A stretch of DNA of 64,000 nt from Rhodospirillales bacterium (GCA_016776725.1 JADHSV010000003.1:1-64000); one strand, 5' to 3'. Positions 1 through 9,250 are shown, counted from the first letter of the stretch. A program made the numbers and translations. Notes: generated from the sequence alone by a model not told the origin.

Positions 1-205
1 GCGAAAGCGTATACGCGCCGGCCATCATGAACATGGCGCCATACATTATGTAACTGATGTCGAAAGCCCATGCCGTGGGATCGCGAAACGCGTAGCGCAC
101 GATCACCTCGTAGGTGGTGGCAAGGGCGAGAATGAGGATGCACCAACCGAAACTTTTTCCGGTCCATACGGTGATGCCCTCGATGAAGTCTAATAATTGT
201 TTCAT
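1..205 (-). CDS. TRAP transporter small permease DctQ (partial, C-terminus outside window)
   Basis: The first 68 codons of a DctQ-type small membrane subunit of a tripartite ATP-independent periplasmic transporter; the rest lies beyond base 1. The translation begins MKQLLDFIEGITVW and runs into a hydrophobic first helix followed by EVIVRYAF and a second helix, the usual DctQ pattern (compare the complete DctQ at 19717-20268, which has YEVLMRYAF at the same place). It sits 110 bases downstream of the binding protein gene on the same strand, so it is the second gene of a dctP-dctQ operon. DctQ pairs with the large permease DctM, expected just outside the window. The ATG is the only start consistent with the homologous N-terminus. 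Confidence 0.85.
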   Translation of the reverse strand, partial: MKQLLDFIEGITVWTGKSFGWCILILALATTYEVIVRYAFRDPTAWAFDISYIMYGAMFMMAGAYTLS

Positions 206-250
206 TGTCGTTCTCTAGGAAAAGAGATGAGGAGTGCCGGGTGTAAGGAC

Positions 251-276
251 GGGGTGACGCCAGCCGGCGTCACCCC
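251..276 (-). terminator. Hairpin between TRAP binding protein and DctQ genes
   Basis: A perfect 11-bp stem (GGGGTGACGCC and its complement) with a 4-base loop lies between the stop of dctP and the start of dctQ. No run of T follows on the minus strand, so it is more likely an mRNA-stabilising or partial-termination hairpin than a full terminator. Such a structure would allow more binding protein than permease to be made. Similar hairpins occur at the same place in the other two transporter operons of this window. Confidence 0.6.
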
Positions 277-315
277 AATTCCCTGTACTGGTAACAAACA
301 AGTCAGCTTATCGAC

Positions 316-1440
316 CTAGAATCCCAGTTCGCCCGGGAAGTAGTGATCAAAAGCCGTCTTGTAGTCGGCCGAGTTGAGCAGTTCGTAGTACGCAACCCGA
401 TGCGACCATTCTTTCTGCGATTTCACGACCTTCGCGAAGAAGCCGTCTTTTTCAAGACGTGCAAGAACCGTGTCCCAAGCCGTGAGCTGGTCTTCGAAGA
501 CGCCCTTCGGTGTCCTGTAGACCTTAACGCCCTTGCCTTTAAGTACCTGAAGGTCCTTGGAGTAGTTGTCCAGAGCCTTCGAGAAGTTATTGGTGGACGC
601 GGCTTCCGCGGAATATTCGAGGATCTTCTGCTGTTCCGGAGCAAGTGCGCCGTACTTGTCTTTGTTGAAGATGATCTCGAAGAATTCAGCGGCCTGATGG
701 TAGCTGCCCATCATGTAGGTCTTGGAAACGTCGGCGGCGCCGAAGCGACCGTCCGAAGTCGGGTTGTTGTACTCGAACGCCTCGATCACACCTTTTTCGA
801 GGGCCGGTACGATTTCGCCGCCAGGAAGCTGGGTCACTTTAACACCCATTTCCTGATAAAGGTCGGCGGCCAGGCCAACGGTGCGATACTTCAGGCCCTT
901 CATGTCGGCCGAAGTCTTGATCGGAGACTTGAACCAACCCAGAGGCTGCGTCGGCATGGGCATGCAGAAGAAGCCAACCGTGTTGAGGCCGAGTTTGGCA
1001 ATCAGTTCGGCATAAAGCTCTTTGCCGCCGCCGTAGTGAATCCAGCCCAGAATGTGGTGAGCGTTCTGGCCGAACACGGGGCCGGTACCAAACAGCGAAG
1101 CAACCTTGCTTTTGCCATACCAGTAAACGGTCACTTGGTGACCGGCATCAAGCACGCCGCGATGGACGGCATCCATGACCTGGAATGACTTAACGACAGC
1201 GCCGGCAACCAGATAGTCAATTTTCAGCCGTCCGCCACCGAGATCGTTAACGCGCTTCACATAGTCTTCAGCGAATTCATTGAAGATGTCGTTGGCGCCC
1301 CAGGCACCCTGCATTTTGAGGGCAACTGTTTGCGCACGCGAGACATTCGGCATCGCAACAGCAGCAGCTGCGCTACCCGCTACGACCGCACCGGCTTTAA
1401 GAAATTTACGGCGCGTTACTTGGTCTTTCGTCTTCTCCAT
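316..1440 (-). CDS. TRAP transporter substrate-binding protein DctP, Tat-exported
   Basis: Periplasmic solute receptor (374 aa) that delivers a carboxylate-type ligand to the DctQM permease. The N-terminus has a twin-arginine motif (TRRKFLK, Arg10-Arg11) followed by an Ala-rich hydrophobic stretch and a likely cleavage site near VSRAQ, so export by Tat is likely. The ligand-clamp region is visible as KGLKYRT, with the carboxylate-binding Arg, and later ALEKGVIEAFEYNNP. The Arg plus E-Y/W-x-x-P arrangement resembles the TakP/2-oxo acid branch of the family, but this is an inference. An in-frame start exists at 1512, but ATG 1440 is preceded by a strong GGGGAGGTGAG ribosome site and places the Tat motif correctly. 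It is followed by dctQ. The nearby AceE-like enzyme and 2-hydroxyacid dehydrogenase fit a 2-oxo acid substrate. Confidence 0.9.
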   Translation of the reverse strand: MEKTKDQVTRRKFLKAGAVVAGSAAAAVAMPNVSRAQTVALKMQGAWGANDIFNEFAEDYVKRVNDLGGGRLKIDYLVAGAVVKSFQVMDAVHRGVLDAGHQVTVYWYGKSKVASLFGTGPVFGQNAHHILGWIHYGGGKELYAELIAKLGLNTVGFFCMPMPTQPLGWFKSPIKTSADMKGLKYRTVGLAADLYQEMGVKVTQLPGGEIVPALEKGVIEAFEYNNPTSDGRFGAADVSKTYMMGSYHQAAEFFEIIFNKDKYGALAPEQQKILEYSAEAASTNNFSKALDNYSKDLQVLKGKGVKVYRTPKGVFEDQLTAWDTVLARLEKDGFFAKVVKSQKEWSHRVAYYELLNSADYKTAFDHYFPGELGF

Positions 1441-1760
1441 CGTCTCACCTCCCCGTTGCGAGATAAAATTGATGCAAGTTTGGATTCTACGTCCCAAGAA
1501 ACACAACAACATTATTTTGGAGAATGTAGGTTTGGATTTTTCCTACCTTCTTTTGCCCAGTGGCTTCCTCCTGTTTTTATGCTCTCAGGCCGACGTTCGA
1601 GTGATTGTCGATTGTAGAAAATAAAGTCGACATCCACCCACCATGGGACACAGTCCCGCATTTTTGGCGGTACATCAAGCCCTTTTATGAGTTTTTCGTA
1701 ATCTGAAAGATCGCCAAAAAAGGTCTTTCTTTCGTTAACGTTAGGCGATGGCGCGCGGCG
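1441..1760 (-). other. Gene-free leader region upstream of dctP
   Basis: About 400 bases separate dctP from the upstream dehydrogenase gene; the last 40 of these are a terminator (separate entry). The rest is more AT-rich than its neighbours and holds no convincing gene. A 90-codon open frame on the minus strand (1512-1784) starts inside the terminator and has no family resemblance. A 9-bp inverted repeat (TTTTTGGCG at 1661-1669 and CGCCAAAAA at 1712-1720) and a small GTAGG/CCTAC hairpin (about 1526-1546) are present. The promoter for the TRAP operon should lie here, but I cannot place -35 and -10 boxes with confidence. Confidence 0.4.
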
Positions 1761-1799
1761 AAAAAAAACCGCAGGCCAACGCAAACGTCGACCCGCGGT
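1761..1799 (-). terminator. Rho-independent terminator after the 2-hydroxyacid dehydrogenase operon
   Basis: Read on the minus strand, the sequence folds into a 14-bp stem (with three G-U pairs) and a 4-base TTTG loop, followed directly by eight T. It lies about 50 bases after the stop codon at 1848, so it ends the AceE-like/dehydrogenase operon and isolates it from the TRAP operon downstream. Confidence 0.85.
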
Positions 1800-1847
1800 C
1801 AGATATTTTTCCGGTTCGGTCCGTCGGGACCGGTTTCGGTCGGAATT

Positions 1848-2807
1848 TTATGCCACCCGATCTCCGGGCTCTTTTCCCGCAAATACCGCGTCCAGATTGT
1901 CCAGAGCCCTGAAACCCATGCCGTCGCGTGTTTCGCGCGTGGCGCTGCCGATATGCGGCATCAGGAAGACGTTGGGCAGTTCCCGGTATTCGGGGTGAAT
2001 GTCGGGTTCATTGTTGAAGACATCCAACCCGGCAGCGGCAACCTTGCTTGATTTCAGCGCCGCGATCAGCGCCTCGTCGTTGATCACCACCCCGCGGCTG
2101 GCGTTGGTGACGATGGCGTCGTCGGGCAACAGGGCTAGCCGCTCGGCGTTCAGCAGCCCGGTGGTTTCCGGCGTTGCCACACAGTGGATGGCCAGGAAAT
2201 CGCAATGGGGCAGCAGATCTTCGGGCGTTTCGTGATAGATCGCGCCTTCTTCCAGTTCGGCGGCCACACGGTTCACATCATTATAATGGATTTCCATGCC
2301 GAACCCGCGTGCGCGCGCGGCGACAACGCGCCCCACCCGGCCGAAGCCCAGAATACCCAGGCGTTTGCCGGTCATTTGAATGCCGACCATGAAGCTGGGG
2401 CTCCAGTCTTTCCACTGGCGGGTGCGAACCAGTTTTTCGCCCTCGCTGGCCCGGCGCGCCGCACCCAGCATCAACATGATGGTCAATTCCGCCGTGGCGT
2501 CGGACAAAACGTCGGGCGTGTTGGTAACGATCAGGCCCTTTTTTTTCGCCGCTTCGGTATCAACATGATCGTAACCGACCGAAAAATTGGCGATGACGCG
2601 CACGCTGTCGGGCAGCCGTGCGATCACGTCTGCGGTGAATTTTTCGGTATGGCAGGGCAGAATCGCATCGGCGCCCTGGGCGCGTTCAATAATTTCGTCA
2701 CTTGTATAAAGAGCGTCGTCCGGATTCAGTTTGGCGTCATAGTCGCGGCTCAGCCGCGCCTCGACGGCGTCCGGAAGCTTGCGGGTCACGAGCACCACGG
2801 GTTTCAT
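1848..2807 (-). CDS. D-2-hydroxyacid dehydrogenase (glyoxylate/hydroxypyruvate reductase family)
   Basis: NAD(P)-dependent enzyme (319 aa) interconverting 2-oxo acids and D-2-hydroxy acids in the cytoplasm. The nucleotide-binding motif GFGRVGR lies around residues 153-159, and the three catalytic residues of the family can be placed: Arg in NASRGVV, Glu in DVFNNEP and His in LMPHIGSAT. After the second strand of the Rossmann fold the sequence is YNDVNR; the Arg could favour NADP, as in GhrB/GyaR-like enzymes. Length is normal. It starts 39 bases after the AceE-like gene, with GGGAGA as ribosome site, and the terminator follows, so the two form one operon. A role as glyoxylate or other 2-oxo acid reductase is likely; the exact substrate is not shown by the sequence. 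Confidence 0.9.
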   Translation of the reverse strand: MKPVVLVTRKLPDAVEARLSRDYDAKLNPDDALYTSDEIIERAQGADAILPCHTEKFTADVIARLPDSVRVIANFSVGYDHVDTEAAKKKGLIVTNTPDVLSDATAELTIMLMLGAARRASEGEKLVRTRQWKDWSPSFMVGIQMTGKRLGILGFGRVGRVVAARARGFGMEIHYNDVNRVAAELEEGAIYHETPEDLLPHCDFLAIHCVATPETTGLLNAERLALLPDDAIVTNASRGVVINDEALIAALKSSKVAAAGLDVFNNEPDIHPEYRELPNVFLMPHIGSATRETRDGMGFRALDNLDAVFAGKEPGDRVA

Positions 2808-2846
2808 TCGTCCAGTCTCCCACTGTTTATTATTTGCCTCCCTTCT

Positions 2847-5186
2847 TTATGCCACCGGGCGTAGGCGTTGCAAGCATCCGGTGGCGGCAGCGTTCACGAT
2901 GGCCTCGGCGTCGATCCCGTAAGCGCGGTAAAGATCGGCGATGCTGCCAGATTGACCGAAGTGATCGACACCCAGCGGATGAACGCGCCGGCTTCCCACC
3001 GCGCCAAGCCATTCAAGGGTGGCCGGGTGTCCGTCCAAAACCGTGACCAGCGCCGCGTCGTGCGCCAGCGGACGGAGCAGCCGTTGGATACGCGATGGGC
3101 CGGACCGGTCGCGCATCGAAGCGATCCAGTCGGCGTGAAGGCGGTCGGCGGACGTGACCGCCAGCAGGCCCGCGCCGGGGATGTCCTCGGCGATGCGATC
3201 AAAGGCTTCGATGGCTTCCGCCGCGACAACGCCGGAATAGACGATGGCCAGTTCCGCGCCGGGTGCGGGCTCGCGCAGCCAATAGCCGCCGGACAAAATT
3301 TGGTCGCGCAAATCGGGCGTCACCGGGCGTTTGGTCTGGGTGATGGCGTGGGTTGACAGGCGCAGATAAACAGCGCCGCCGTCGTCGGCCTGCATGTGCC
3401 GGAACCCCCATTCCATAATGGTGGCGAGTTCATCGGCGAAGGCCGGTTCAAAGGCCGTCAGACCGTCCTGCCCCAGGCCGATCAAAGGTGTGGTGACGGA
3501 CTGGTGCGCTCCTCCTTCCGGGGACAGCGATATACCGGAAGGCGTGCCGACAATCATGAAACGCGCGCCGGTGTAGCAGCCGTAGTTGAGGGCATCGAGG
3601 CCGCGCGCGATGAAGGGATCATAGAGCGCGCCCACGGGCAGCAGGCGCACGCCGAACAACTTGTCGGAAATGCCCAGTGCCGCCAACAGCAAGAACAGGT
3701 TGTTCTCGGCGATACCCAGTTCGATGTGCTGGCCTTCGGGCCAGCGCCCCCAGCGCTGCGGCGAGGGAACTCCTTCAATGCGGAAAACATCGGGTTGGCG
3801 TTTGCGGTAAAACAGTTTGCGCTGATTGACCCAGCCGCCCAGGTTGGTGGAAACCGTTACGTCCGGCGAGGTGGTGACAATTCGCGCGGCGGCCTCATCC
3901 TTGCTTTTTCCCAGATCGTTCATAATCCGGCCGAAGGCGACTTGCGTGGAAATCTTGTCGGCAGCCGGAGGCTCGATGTGCCCGATCTGTACGGGCTTGG
4001 CGGGTCGCTTTGCCGGGCGGCGCGTGGCCTGCACCGCTTTATCCAAGACGGCGCGAAGCTCGTCCGCGTTCGTTTCCAGCCCGGAGAAAGGCTCCCATTC
4101 GGCCCCTTGCGGAATGTTCAGCGAGGATTGGAACGACGTCATCTGATCGGGCGTCATCAGTCCTGCGTGATTGTCCTTGTGTCCGGCCAGCGGCAGACCC
4201 ATGCCCTTGATGGTGTAGGCAACAAAGCAATGGGGCGCGTCCGAGCGCACGGAATGGAAGGCTTCCAGCACGGTTTCCATATCGTGGCCGGCCAGATTGG
4301 TCATCAGCGCGTGCAGCGATGCGTCGTCGTGGCCGTCCAAAAAAGTCTTGAGGCCACGGGTGCCGCGAAGTTCCTTGGACAGGTGTTCGCGCCAGGCGCC
4401 GCCCCCCTTGAAACACAAAGCCGAGTACAGCGGGTTGGGGCATTCGTCGATCCAGTGTTTCAGGGCTTCGCCCGCGGGCCCTTCGAAGGCGGCTTCCAGT
4501 TTTTTCCCGTACTTCAGAATGATCACTTTCCACCCGACCGTGCGGAAGAAATCCTTGATCTTCTTGAACAGGAAGTCGTTGATGACGCCGTCCAGGCTCT
4601 GGCGGTTGTAGTCGATCACCCACCAAAGATTCCGCACGTCGTGTTTCCAGCCTTCGAGCAGCGCCTCGAAGACATTCCCCTCGTCCAGTTCAGCGTCACC
4701 CATAAGCGCGATCATGCGGCCCTGTGGGCGTTCCTCGGGAACGAGGCTGTGCAGATGTGCGTATTCCTGCACCATGGAGGCAAACAAAGTGGTTGCCACA
4801 CCCAATCCAACCGAGCCGGTGGAGAAATCAACACCGTCGGCATCCTTGGTTCGCGACGGGTAGGACTGCGCGCCGCCCAGGGCCCTGAAATCGATCAGTT
4901 GCTCGCGCGACTGGTTGCCCAGAAGATATTGCAGGGCATGGAATACGGGCGCCGCGTGGGGCTTAACGGCCACTCGGTCTTCGGGCCTCAGAACGTTCAG
5001 ATAAAGGGCGCTCAGTGCCGTTACCGCGGACGCGCACGACGCCTGATGGCCACCCACCTTCATTCCGTCGGTTGAAGGACGGACATGATTGGCGTGATGG
5101 ATCATCCAGCACGACAGCCAAAGAACCTTGCGTTCAAGTTCTTGCAAGGCTGACAGGGTTTCCGGCGCGATCAATTTTGCGGGCAT
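2847..5186 (-). CDS. AceE-like thiamine-diphosphate enzyme (transketolase / homodimeric pyruvate dehydrogenase E1 family)
   Basis: Protein of 779 aa related to the homodimeric E1 subunit of pyruvate dehydrogenase; alphaproteobacterial relatives are commonly labelled transketolase. The thiamine-binding motif is clear: LMGDAELDEGN followed about 30 residues later by WWVIDYNRQSLDG, matching the GDGEMDE...NLQRLDG layout of AceE. The N-terminal VGGHQAS and SVGLGVA blocks also fit. It is about 100 residues shorter than AceE. No E2 or E3 gene is nearby, so it may act alone as a 2-oxo acid decarboxylase or true transketolase, or borrow E2/E3 from elsewhere. ATG 5186 follows GGGAGAAG by 8 bases; longer in-frame extensions would run into the divergent Lrp gene. 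Divergent Lrp plus AceE-like gene resembles the mdeR-mdeB arrangement known from Pseudomonas putida, but no methionine gamma-lyase gene is present. Confidence 0.8.
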   Translation of the reverse strand: MPAKLIAPETLSALQELERKVLWLSCWMIHHANHVRPSTDGMKVGGHQASCASAVTALSALYLNVLRPEDRVAVKPHAAPVFHALQYLLGNQSREQLIDFRALGGAQSYPSRTKDADGVDFSTGSVGLGVATTLFASMVQEYAHLHSLVPEERPQGRMIALMGDAELDEGNVFEALLEGWKHDVRNLWWVIDYNRQSLDGVINDFLFKKIKDFFRTVGWKVIILKYGKKLEAAFEGPAGEALKHWIDECPNPLYSALCFKGGGAWREHLSKELRGTRGLKTFLDGHDDASLHALMTNLAGHDMETVLEAFHSVRSDAPHCFVAYTIKGMGLPLAGHKDNHAGLMTPDQMTSFQSSLNIPQGAEWEPFSGLETNADELRAVLDKAVQATRRPAKRPAKPVQIGHIEPPAADKISTQVAFGRIMNDLGKSKDEAAARIVTTSPDVTVSTNLGGWVNQRKLFYRKRQPDVFRIEGVPSPQRWGRWPEGQHIELGIAENNLFLLLAALGISDKLFGVRLLPVGALYDPFIARGLDALNYGCYTGARFMIVGTPSGISLSPEGGAHQSVTTPLIGLGQDGLTAFEPAFADELATIMEWGFRHMQADDGGAVYLRLSTHAITQTKRPVTPDLRDQILSGGYWLREPAPGAELAIVYSGVVAAEAIEAFDRIAEDIPGAGLLAVTSADRLHADWIASMRDRSGPSRIQRLLRPLAHDAALVTVLDGHPATLEWLGAVGSRRVHPLGVDHFGQSGSIADLYRAYGIDAEAIVNAAATGCLQRLRPVA

Positions 5187-5321
5187 TGCGGGGTCTTCTC
5201 CCATACTAAATTGTTGCCATGAGGATAGCATGTTGCGCACCGACGATGGTTGCGAAAACGCCTGCAAAATGCGAGTGTAGCGCAACGATCCATCGTATTG
5301 ATAACTATATGAGGTGAAATC
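5187..5321. promoter_or_regulatory. Divergent promoter region between the AceE-like gene and the Lrp-type regulator
   Basis: 135 bases separate two divergent start codons, the classic place for Lrp-family autoregulation and control of the neighbour. An inverted pair GTTGCGC (5232-5238) and GCGCAAC (5280-5286), 41 bases apart, is the most symmetrical feature and could hold regulator half-sites. I could not assign -35/-10 boxes firmly. Confidence 0.45.
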
Positions 5322-5795
5322 GTGCAAAAAGAACCGCTTGACGCAATGGATAGAAAAATCCTGAGATGCCTTCAACAGAATGCACGCTTATCCAACGCCG
5401 ACGTCGCGCGCGAGGTCGGTTTATCGCCGTCCGCGTGCTCGCGCCGGGTGCGCGACCTTGAGGAAACCGGGGTGATCCAGCGCTACGCCATGCTGGTTGA
5501 CCCGGTGGCCGCCGGAATGCCGGTCAGCGTGTTCATCAGCGTGGCCCTGGATAAACAGATCGAGCAGGATCTCGACGTTTTCGAAAAGGCCATCCGCGAA
5601 CTGCCCGAAGTCATGGAATGCTATCTGATGACAGGGGATTCCGATTATCTGCTGCGGGTGGTCGCCAGCGACGTGTCCGCCTTCAAGCAATTTCTGATGG
5701 ATCAACTGACGCGAATTCCCGGCGTCGCCAATATCCGATCCAGCTTTGCGCTCAATCAGGTGAAATATCTGACCGCATTGCCCCTTCCTGAATAA
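5322..5795 (+). CDS. Lrp/AsnC family transcriptional regulator
   Basis: DNA-binding regulator of 157 aa. The N-terminal winged helix-turn-helix covers roughly residues 5-60 ([19 protein letters not shown]... then [18 protein letters not shown]), followed by the RAM/AsnC ligand-binding domain ([10 protein letters not shown]..., [26 protein letters not shown]). The start is GTG at 5322, preceded by GAGGTGAA at a good distance; an ATG at 5346 would remove the start of the first helix. It is divergent from the AceE-like gene and upstream of the UxaA-like dehydratase on its own strand (51-base gap), so it may control both in response to an amino or 2-oxo acid. Target is inferred from position. Confidence 0.9.
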   Translation: MQKEPLDAMDRKILRCLQQNARLSNADVAREVGLSPSACSRRVRDLEETGVIQRYAMLVDPVAAGMPVSVFISVALDKQIEQDLDVFEKAIRELPEVMECYLMTGDSDYLLRVVASDVSAFKQFLMDQLTRIPGVANIRSSFALNQVKYLTALPLPE

Positions 5796-5846
5796 TCGGC
5801 TTTGGCCTATGTTCCCTTCCCCGCAAAAAAAACACGGAAAGAATTA

Positions 5847-7322
5847 ATGTCAGCGACAATTCGCCTATCGGATATCGACAACGTCGTCGTCGCCCGCGAA
5901 GCCATTGATGCCATTCCCGCAGGTCATAAAATCGCCACGTCCGCAATTGCCAAGGGCGAAGCGGTACGCAAGTTTGGCCAGATCATCGGCTTTGCCACGG
6001 CGGACATCGCGCTTGGCGATCACGTGCATATTCACAACCTGGGCATGGCCGCGTTTGATCGCGATTACGCTTTCGGGTCCGATTGCCGCGAAACCGAAAT
6101 GATCCCCGAGGCCGAGCGCGCCACCTTCGAAGGGTATGTGCGCGCCGATGGCCGGGTTGGCGTTCGCAACTACATTCTGGTTCTCAGCACCGTCAATTGT
6201 TCGGCCACCGTGGCCCGGCGTATTGCCGAGGAATTCCGCCGCGACCCGCTGGACAACTTTTCCAACGTGGACGGTGTTTTCTCCCTGACCCATGACGGCG
6301 GTTGCGGCCGCGGCGTCGATACGGAAGACGTGGGCGTCCTGCAGCGCTGCTCGTTTGGCTATGCGAACAATCCCAACGTCGCCGGATTTTTGCTGGTCGG
6401 GTTGGGCTGCGAGAGCAATCTGGTGGACGGCATCGTCAAGCGTTACGGCATTTCCGACACCACCTTGACCCGCTTTATCAATATCCAGGATGCAGGCGGC
6501 TCGTGGGCGGCAATCGACCGCGGCATCGAAATGGTTCGCGAAATGCTGCCCGTGGCCAACAGGATCACCCGGCAGACGGTTAGCGCCGGCAATCTAGTTC
6601 TGGGGCTTCAGTGCGGCGGCTCGGACGGCTATTCGGGCATTACCGCCAACCCGGCGCTGGGCGCGGCGGCCGATCTGGTGGTGCGCAACGGTGGTACCGC
6701 GGTGCTGGGCGAAACGCCCGAAGTCTATGGCGCTGAACACCTGCTGACGGGGCGGGCCGTGGCCCGCGAGGTCGGCGAAAAACTGCTGGAACGCATTCGC
6801 TGGTGGGAAGAATACACCAGCGCACGCGGCGGCGAGATGAACAACAATCCGACGCCCGGCAACAAAGCGGGCGGCCTGACGACGATCCTGGAAAAGTCCC
6901 TGGGCGCGGTGGCCAAGGGCGGAACCACCAATCTGGTCGAAGTTGTGGAATACGCCGCGCCGGTGACGTCCAAGGGTTTCGTATTCATGGATACGCCGGG
7001 CTACGATCCGCTTTCCATTACCGGCCTCGTCGCCGGTGGGGCGACCGTTACCTGCTTCACCACGGGGCGTGGCACCGGGTGGGGGTGCAAACCGTCGCCG
7101 GTGGTCAAACTGGCTTCGAATACGGCCATGTATGAAAGAATGCGCGACGATATGGATGTCAACTGCGGCCCCATCGTTGACGGCGATACCACCGTTCAGG
7201 AAATGGGTGCGCGCATTTTCAACGAACTCTTGGAAGTGGCTTCGGGCAAGAAATCCAAGTCCGAGGAACTGGATACGGGCGACGCCGAATTTACGCCGTG
7301 GCAGTGGGGCGCTTGCATGTAG
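5847..7322 (+). CDS. UxaA family dehydratase (altronate/galactarate dehydratase type)
   Basis: Cytoplasmic hydro-lyase of 491 aa acting on sugar acids. An N-terminal SAF domain (about residues 1-85) is joined to the D-galactarate dehydratase/altronate hydrolase catalytic domain. Conserved cysteine and glycine-rich blocks are all present: NCSATVAR, HDGGCGRG, GLGCESN, LQCGGSDGYSG, NPTPGNKAGG, MDTPGYDP and GWGCKPSPV. Length equals that of E. coli UxaA, so it is a complete single-chain enzyme. ATG 5847 was preferred over the upstream TTG at 5802 because GGAAAG lies at 5836-5841 and the product then begins MSATIRLSDID, as in the family. It follows the Lrp gene. A UxaE-like epimerase gene is 21 kb away. 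Substrate could be D-altronate or another aldarate/aldonate. Confidence 0.88.
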   Translation: MSATIRLSDIDNVVVAREAIDAIPAGHKIATSAIAKGEAVRKFGQIIGFATADIALGDHVHIHNLGMAAFDRDYAFGSDCRETEMIPEAERATFEGYVRADGRVGVRNYILVLSTVNCSATVARRIAEEFRRDPLDNFSNVDGVFSLTHDGGCGRGVDTEDVGVLQRCSFGYANNPNVAGFLLVGLGCESNLVDGIVKRYGISDTTLTRFINIQDAGGSWAAIDRGIEMVREMLPVANRITRQTVSAGNLVLGLQCGGSDGYSGITANPALGAAADLVVRNGGTAVLGETPEVYGAEHLLTGRAVAREVGEKLLERIRWWEEYTSARGGEMNNNPTPGNKAGGLTTILEKSLGAVAKGGTTNLVEVVEYAAPVTSKGFVFMDTPGYDPLSITGLVAGGATVTCFTTGRGTGWGCKPSPVVKLASNTAMYERMRDDMDVNCGPIVDGDTTVQEMGARIFNELLEVASGKKSKSEELDTGDAEFTPWQWGACM

Positions 7323-7522
7323 GGGAAGGTACGGACCCCATCAACGTATGCGTCAGGGTTGTAATTTTTCTGTTACGGTTCGCAACAGTTCGTTACCAAT
7401 CTTCCCTTTCAGATCACGCGTTTGGTACACTTGGCCCCTATTGTGCGGTGTAGGTCGTGCGATTTTTTCGCGGACCAAACGTATTTGTACATCGATTCAG
7501 GGAAAGATCGGGAGTATTCGCG

Positions 7523-9214
7523 ATGGGCGCCAAAGGTGGAACGACATTTTCGATCGCCGGGAAACTGGTTGCCGGTTTTGTGTTGGCCATCGCCTTGGTG
7601 GTTGGTCTTGTCGGCTACAACTACCATAGCCTGACCAAGCTAACCGCCTTTCAGGACGAAGGCGTGAGACGCGCAAACGATGCCATTCTCGTCAGCGAGG
7701 CGTCGGGTGTTGGGTCGAAATTATATCAGGTTATTGCCGACGGTATTATCAATCGCAACCTGGAAGAGACCTTTGCCGATTGGAAAAGCGTCAAAGAAGA
7801 ATTCATTGGCTACATCACGGAAGTTAAAAGCATCGCAGACACGGCGGAGGAAGCCCAACTTGCCGAAGAAGCCCATGCCGCTTTCGAGCGCGTGGCCGAA
7901 CTCGTCGACGACCAACTTTTTCCTCGGCTGAAGGCTACCGACAAGTTAACCCTGGTAATTGCGGCGCTGGATGGGACCGTTGATACCGATGTCGCGATTA
8001 TCGTGGATCGTTTCGATAAGATTAAAGCGTCAATAATGAATGAATCGGAAGACGCCCACGAAGCCTTTGATGCCACTGGAACGGAAACCATAAACGTTAG
8101 TCAAATCGTGGCACTTATCGCCTCCGGTTTACTTATCCTGATTGCCATCTTCACGACCCGAAGCATCGTCAACCCAATCAATTTAATGACCGGGGCCATG
8201 CAGAAGCTGGCTGACGGCGAGCTTGAGGTTCACGTTCCGGCTCAGGGCCGCACAGACGAAATCGGCAAGATGGCCGCCACCGTCCAGGTGTTCAAGGATA
8301 ACGCCATCAAGGTCAGGGCGATGGAGGCGGCGCAGAAAGAGGCAGCGCGACACGCCGAGGCCGACAAGCGTGCGGCCATTAACAAAATGGCCGACGAATT
8401 CGAGGCCACCGTTGGCGGCGTTGTTGATCAGGTTTCCTCGGCGGCGACCGAAATGCAGGCATCTTCCGAAGCCATGAGTTCGACTGCCGACCAGGCCAGC
8501 GAGCAATCGGCTACGGTGGCGGCGGCGTCGGAACAGGCTTCGGCCAACGTGCAGACCGTGGCCTCGGCGGCCGAAGAGCTTTCCAGTTCCATCGCCGAGA
8601 TCAGCCGTCAGGTCGGCCAGTCCAGCGAAATCGCGTCAAACGCCGTTCGCCAAGCCGACCAAACCAACCAGAAAGTGCAGGGGCTGGCCGACGCCGCCAA
8701 CAGGATTGGCGAGGTGGTCGCGTTGATCACCGACATTGCCGATCAGACCAACCTGTTGGCGCTGAATGCCACCATCGAAGCGGCGCGCGCGGGTGATGCG
8801 GGCAAGGGCTTCGCGGTGGTTGCCTCCGAGGTCAAGAACCTGGCCAATCAGACCGGCAAGGCGACCGATGAAATCGGCACCCAGATATCTGAAATTCAGG
8901 CCGCCACGAGCGACGCGGTTACGGCGATCGAGGTCATTGGCAACGTCATCGGAGAAATAGACGAGATCGGCACCACCATCGCATCGGCGGTCGAACAGCA
9001 AGGTGCGGCGACCCAGGAGATCGCTCGTAACGTTGAACAGGCTTCCTTGGGAACGAACGAGGTGTCGGCGAATATCGGTGGTGTCAATCAGGCGGCCGGT
9101 GAAACCGGCGCCGCCGCAATGCAAATCCGGTTGGCGGCCAGCGAGCTGTCGGTTCAGGCGGAAACCTTGCGTACCGAAGTCAGGAAATATTTGCAAACCG
9201 TGCGTAGCGCATAA
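7523..9214 (+). CDS. Methyl-accepting chemotaxis protein
   Basis: Inner-membrane chemoreceptor of 563 aa. A first transmembrane helix lies at about residues 10-32 ([17 protein letters not shown]), then a helical periplasmic domain of about 150 residues, a second transmembrane helix near 195-212 ([16 protein letters not shown]), a HAMP domain (starting [16 protein letters not shown]) and a long cytoplasmic coiled coil. The signalling tip that contacts CheA/CheW is present ([21 protein letters not shown]). The small four-helix-type sensor domain gives no ligand. ATG 7523 has GGGAG eight bases upstream; the earlier in-frame start at 7457 adds a charged stretch before the first membrane helix. 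It is the first of three signalling genes on this strand, but no che genes are near, so it is an orphan receptor. Confidence 0.95.
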   Translation: MGAKGGTTFSIAGKLVAGFVLAIALVVGLVGYNYHSLTKLTAFQDEGVRRANDAILVSEASGVGSKLYQVIADGIINRNLEETFADWKSVKEEFIGYITEVKSIADTAEEAQLAEEAHAAFERVAELVDDQLFPRLKATDKLTLVIAALDGTVDTDVAIIVDRFDKIKASIMNESEDAHEAFDATGTETINVSQIVALIASGLLILIAIFTTRSIVNPINLMTGAMQKLADGELEVHVPAQGRTDEIGKMAATVQVFKDNAIKVRAMEAAQKEAARHAEADKRAAINKMADEFEATVGGVVDQVSSAATEMQASSEAMSSTADQASEQSATVAAASEQASANVQTVASAAEELSSSIAEISRQVGQSSEIASNAVRQADQTNQKVQGLADAANRIGEVVALITDIADQTNLLALNATIEAARAGDAGKGFAVVASEVKNLANQTGKATDEIGTQISEIQAATSDAVTAIEVIGNVIGEIDEIGTTIASAVEQQGAATQEIARNVEQASLGTNEVSANIGGVNQAAGETGAAAMQIRLAASELSVQAETLRTEVRKYLQTVRSA

Positions 9215-9250
9215 TACCAACGGCCCATATCCATTTGAGAGCAATATCAA

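Noticed and set aside
316..1512. Longer DctP start at 1512
   Set aside because: It would add 24 residues before the Tat motif and ignore the strong ribosome site before 1440.
1512..1784. 90-codon open frame on the minus strand in the dctP leader
   Set aside because: It starts within the upstream terminator, has no ribosome site and no recognisable family.
3396..5075. 559-codon open frame on the plus strand
   Set aside because: It is antisense to the AceE-like gene in a GC-rich region where the opposite frame stays open by codon bias; the protein resembles nothing and the minus-strand gene has clear motifs.
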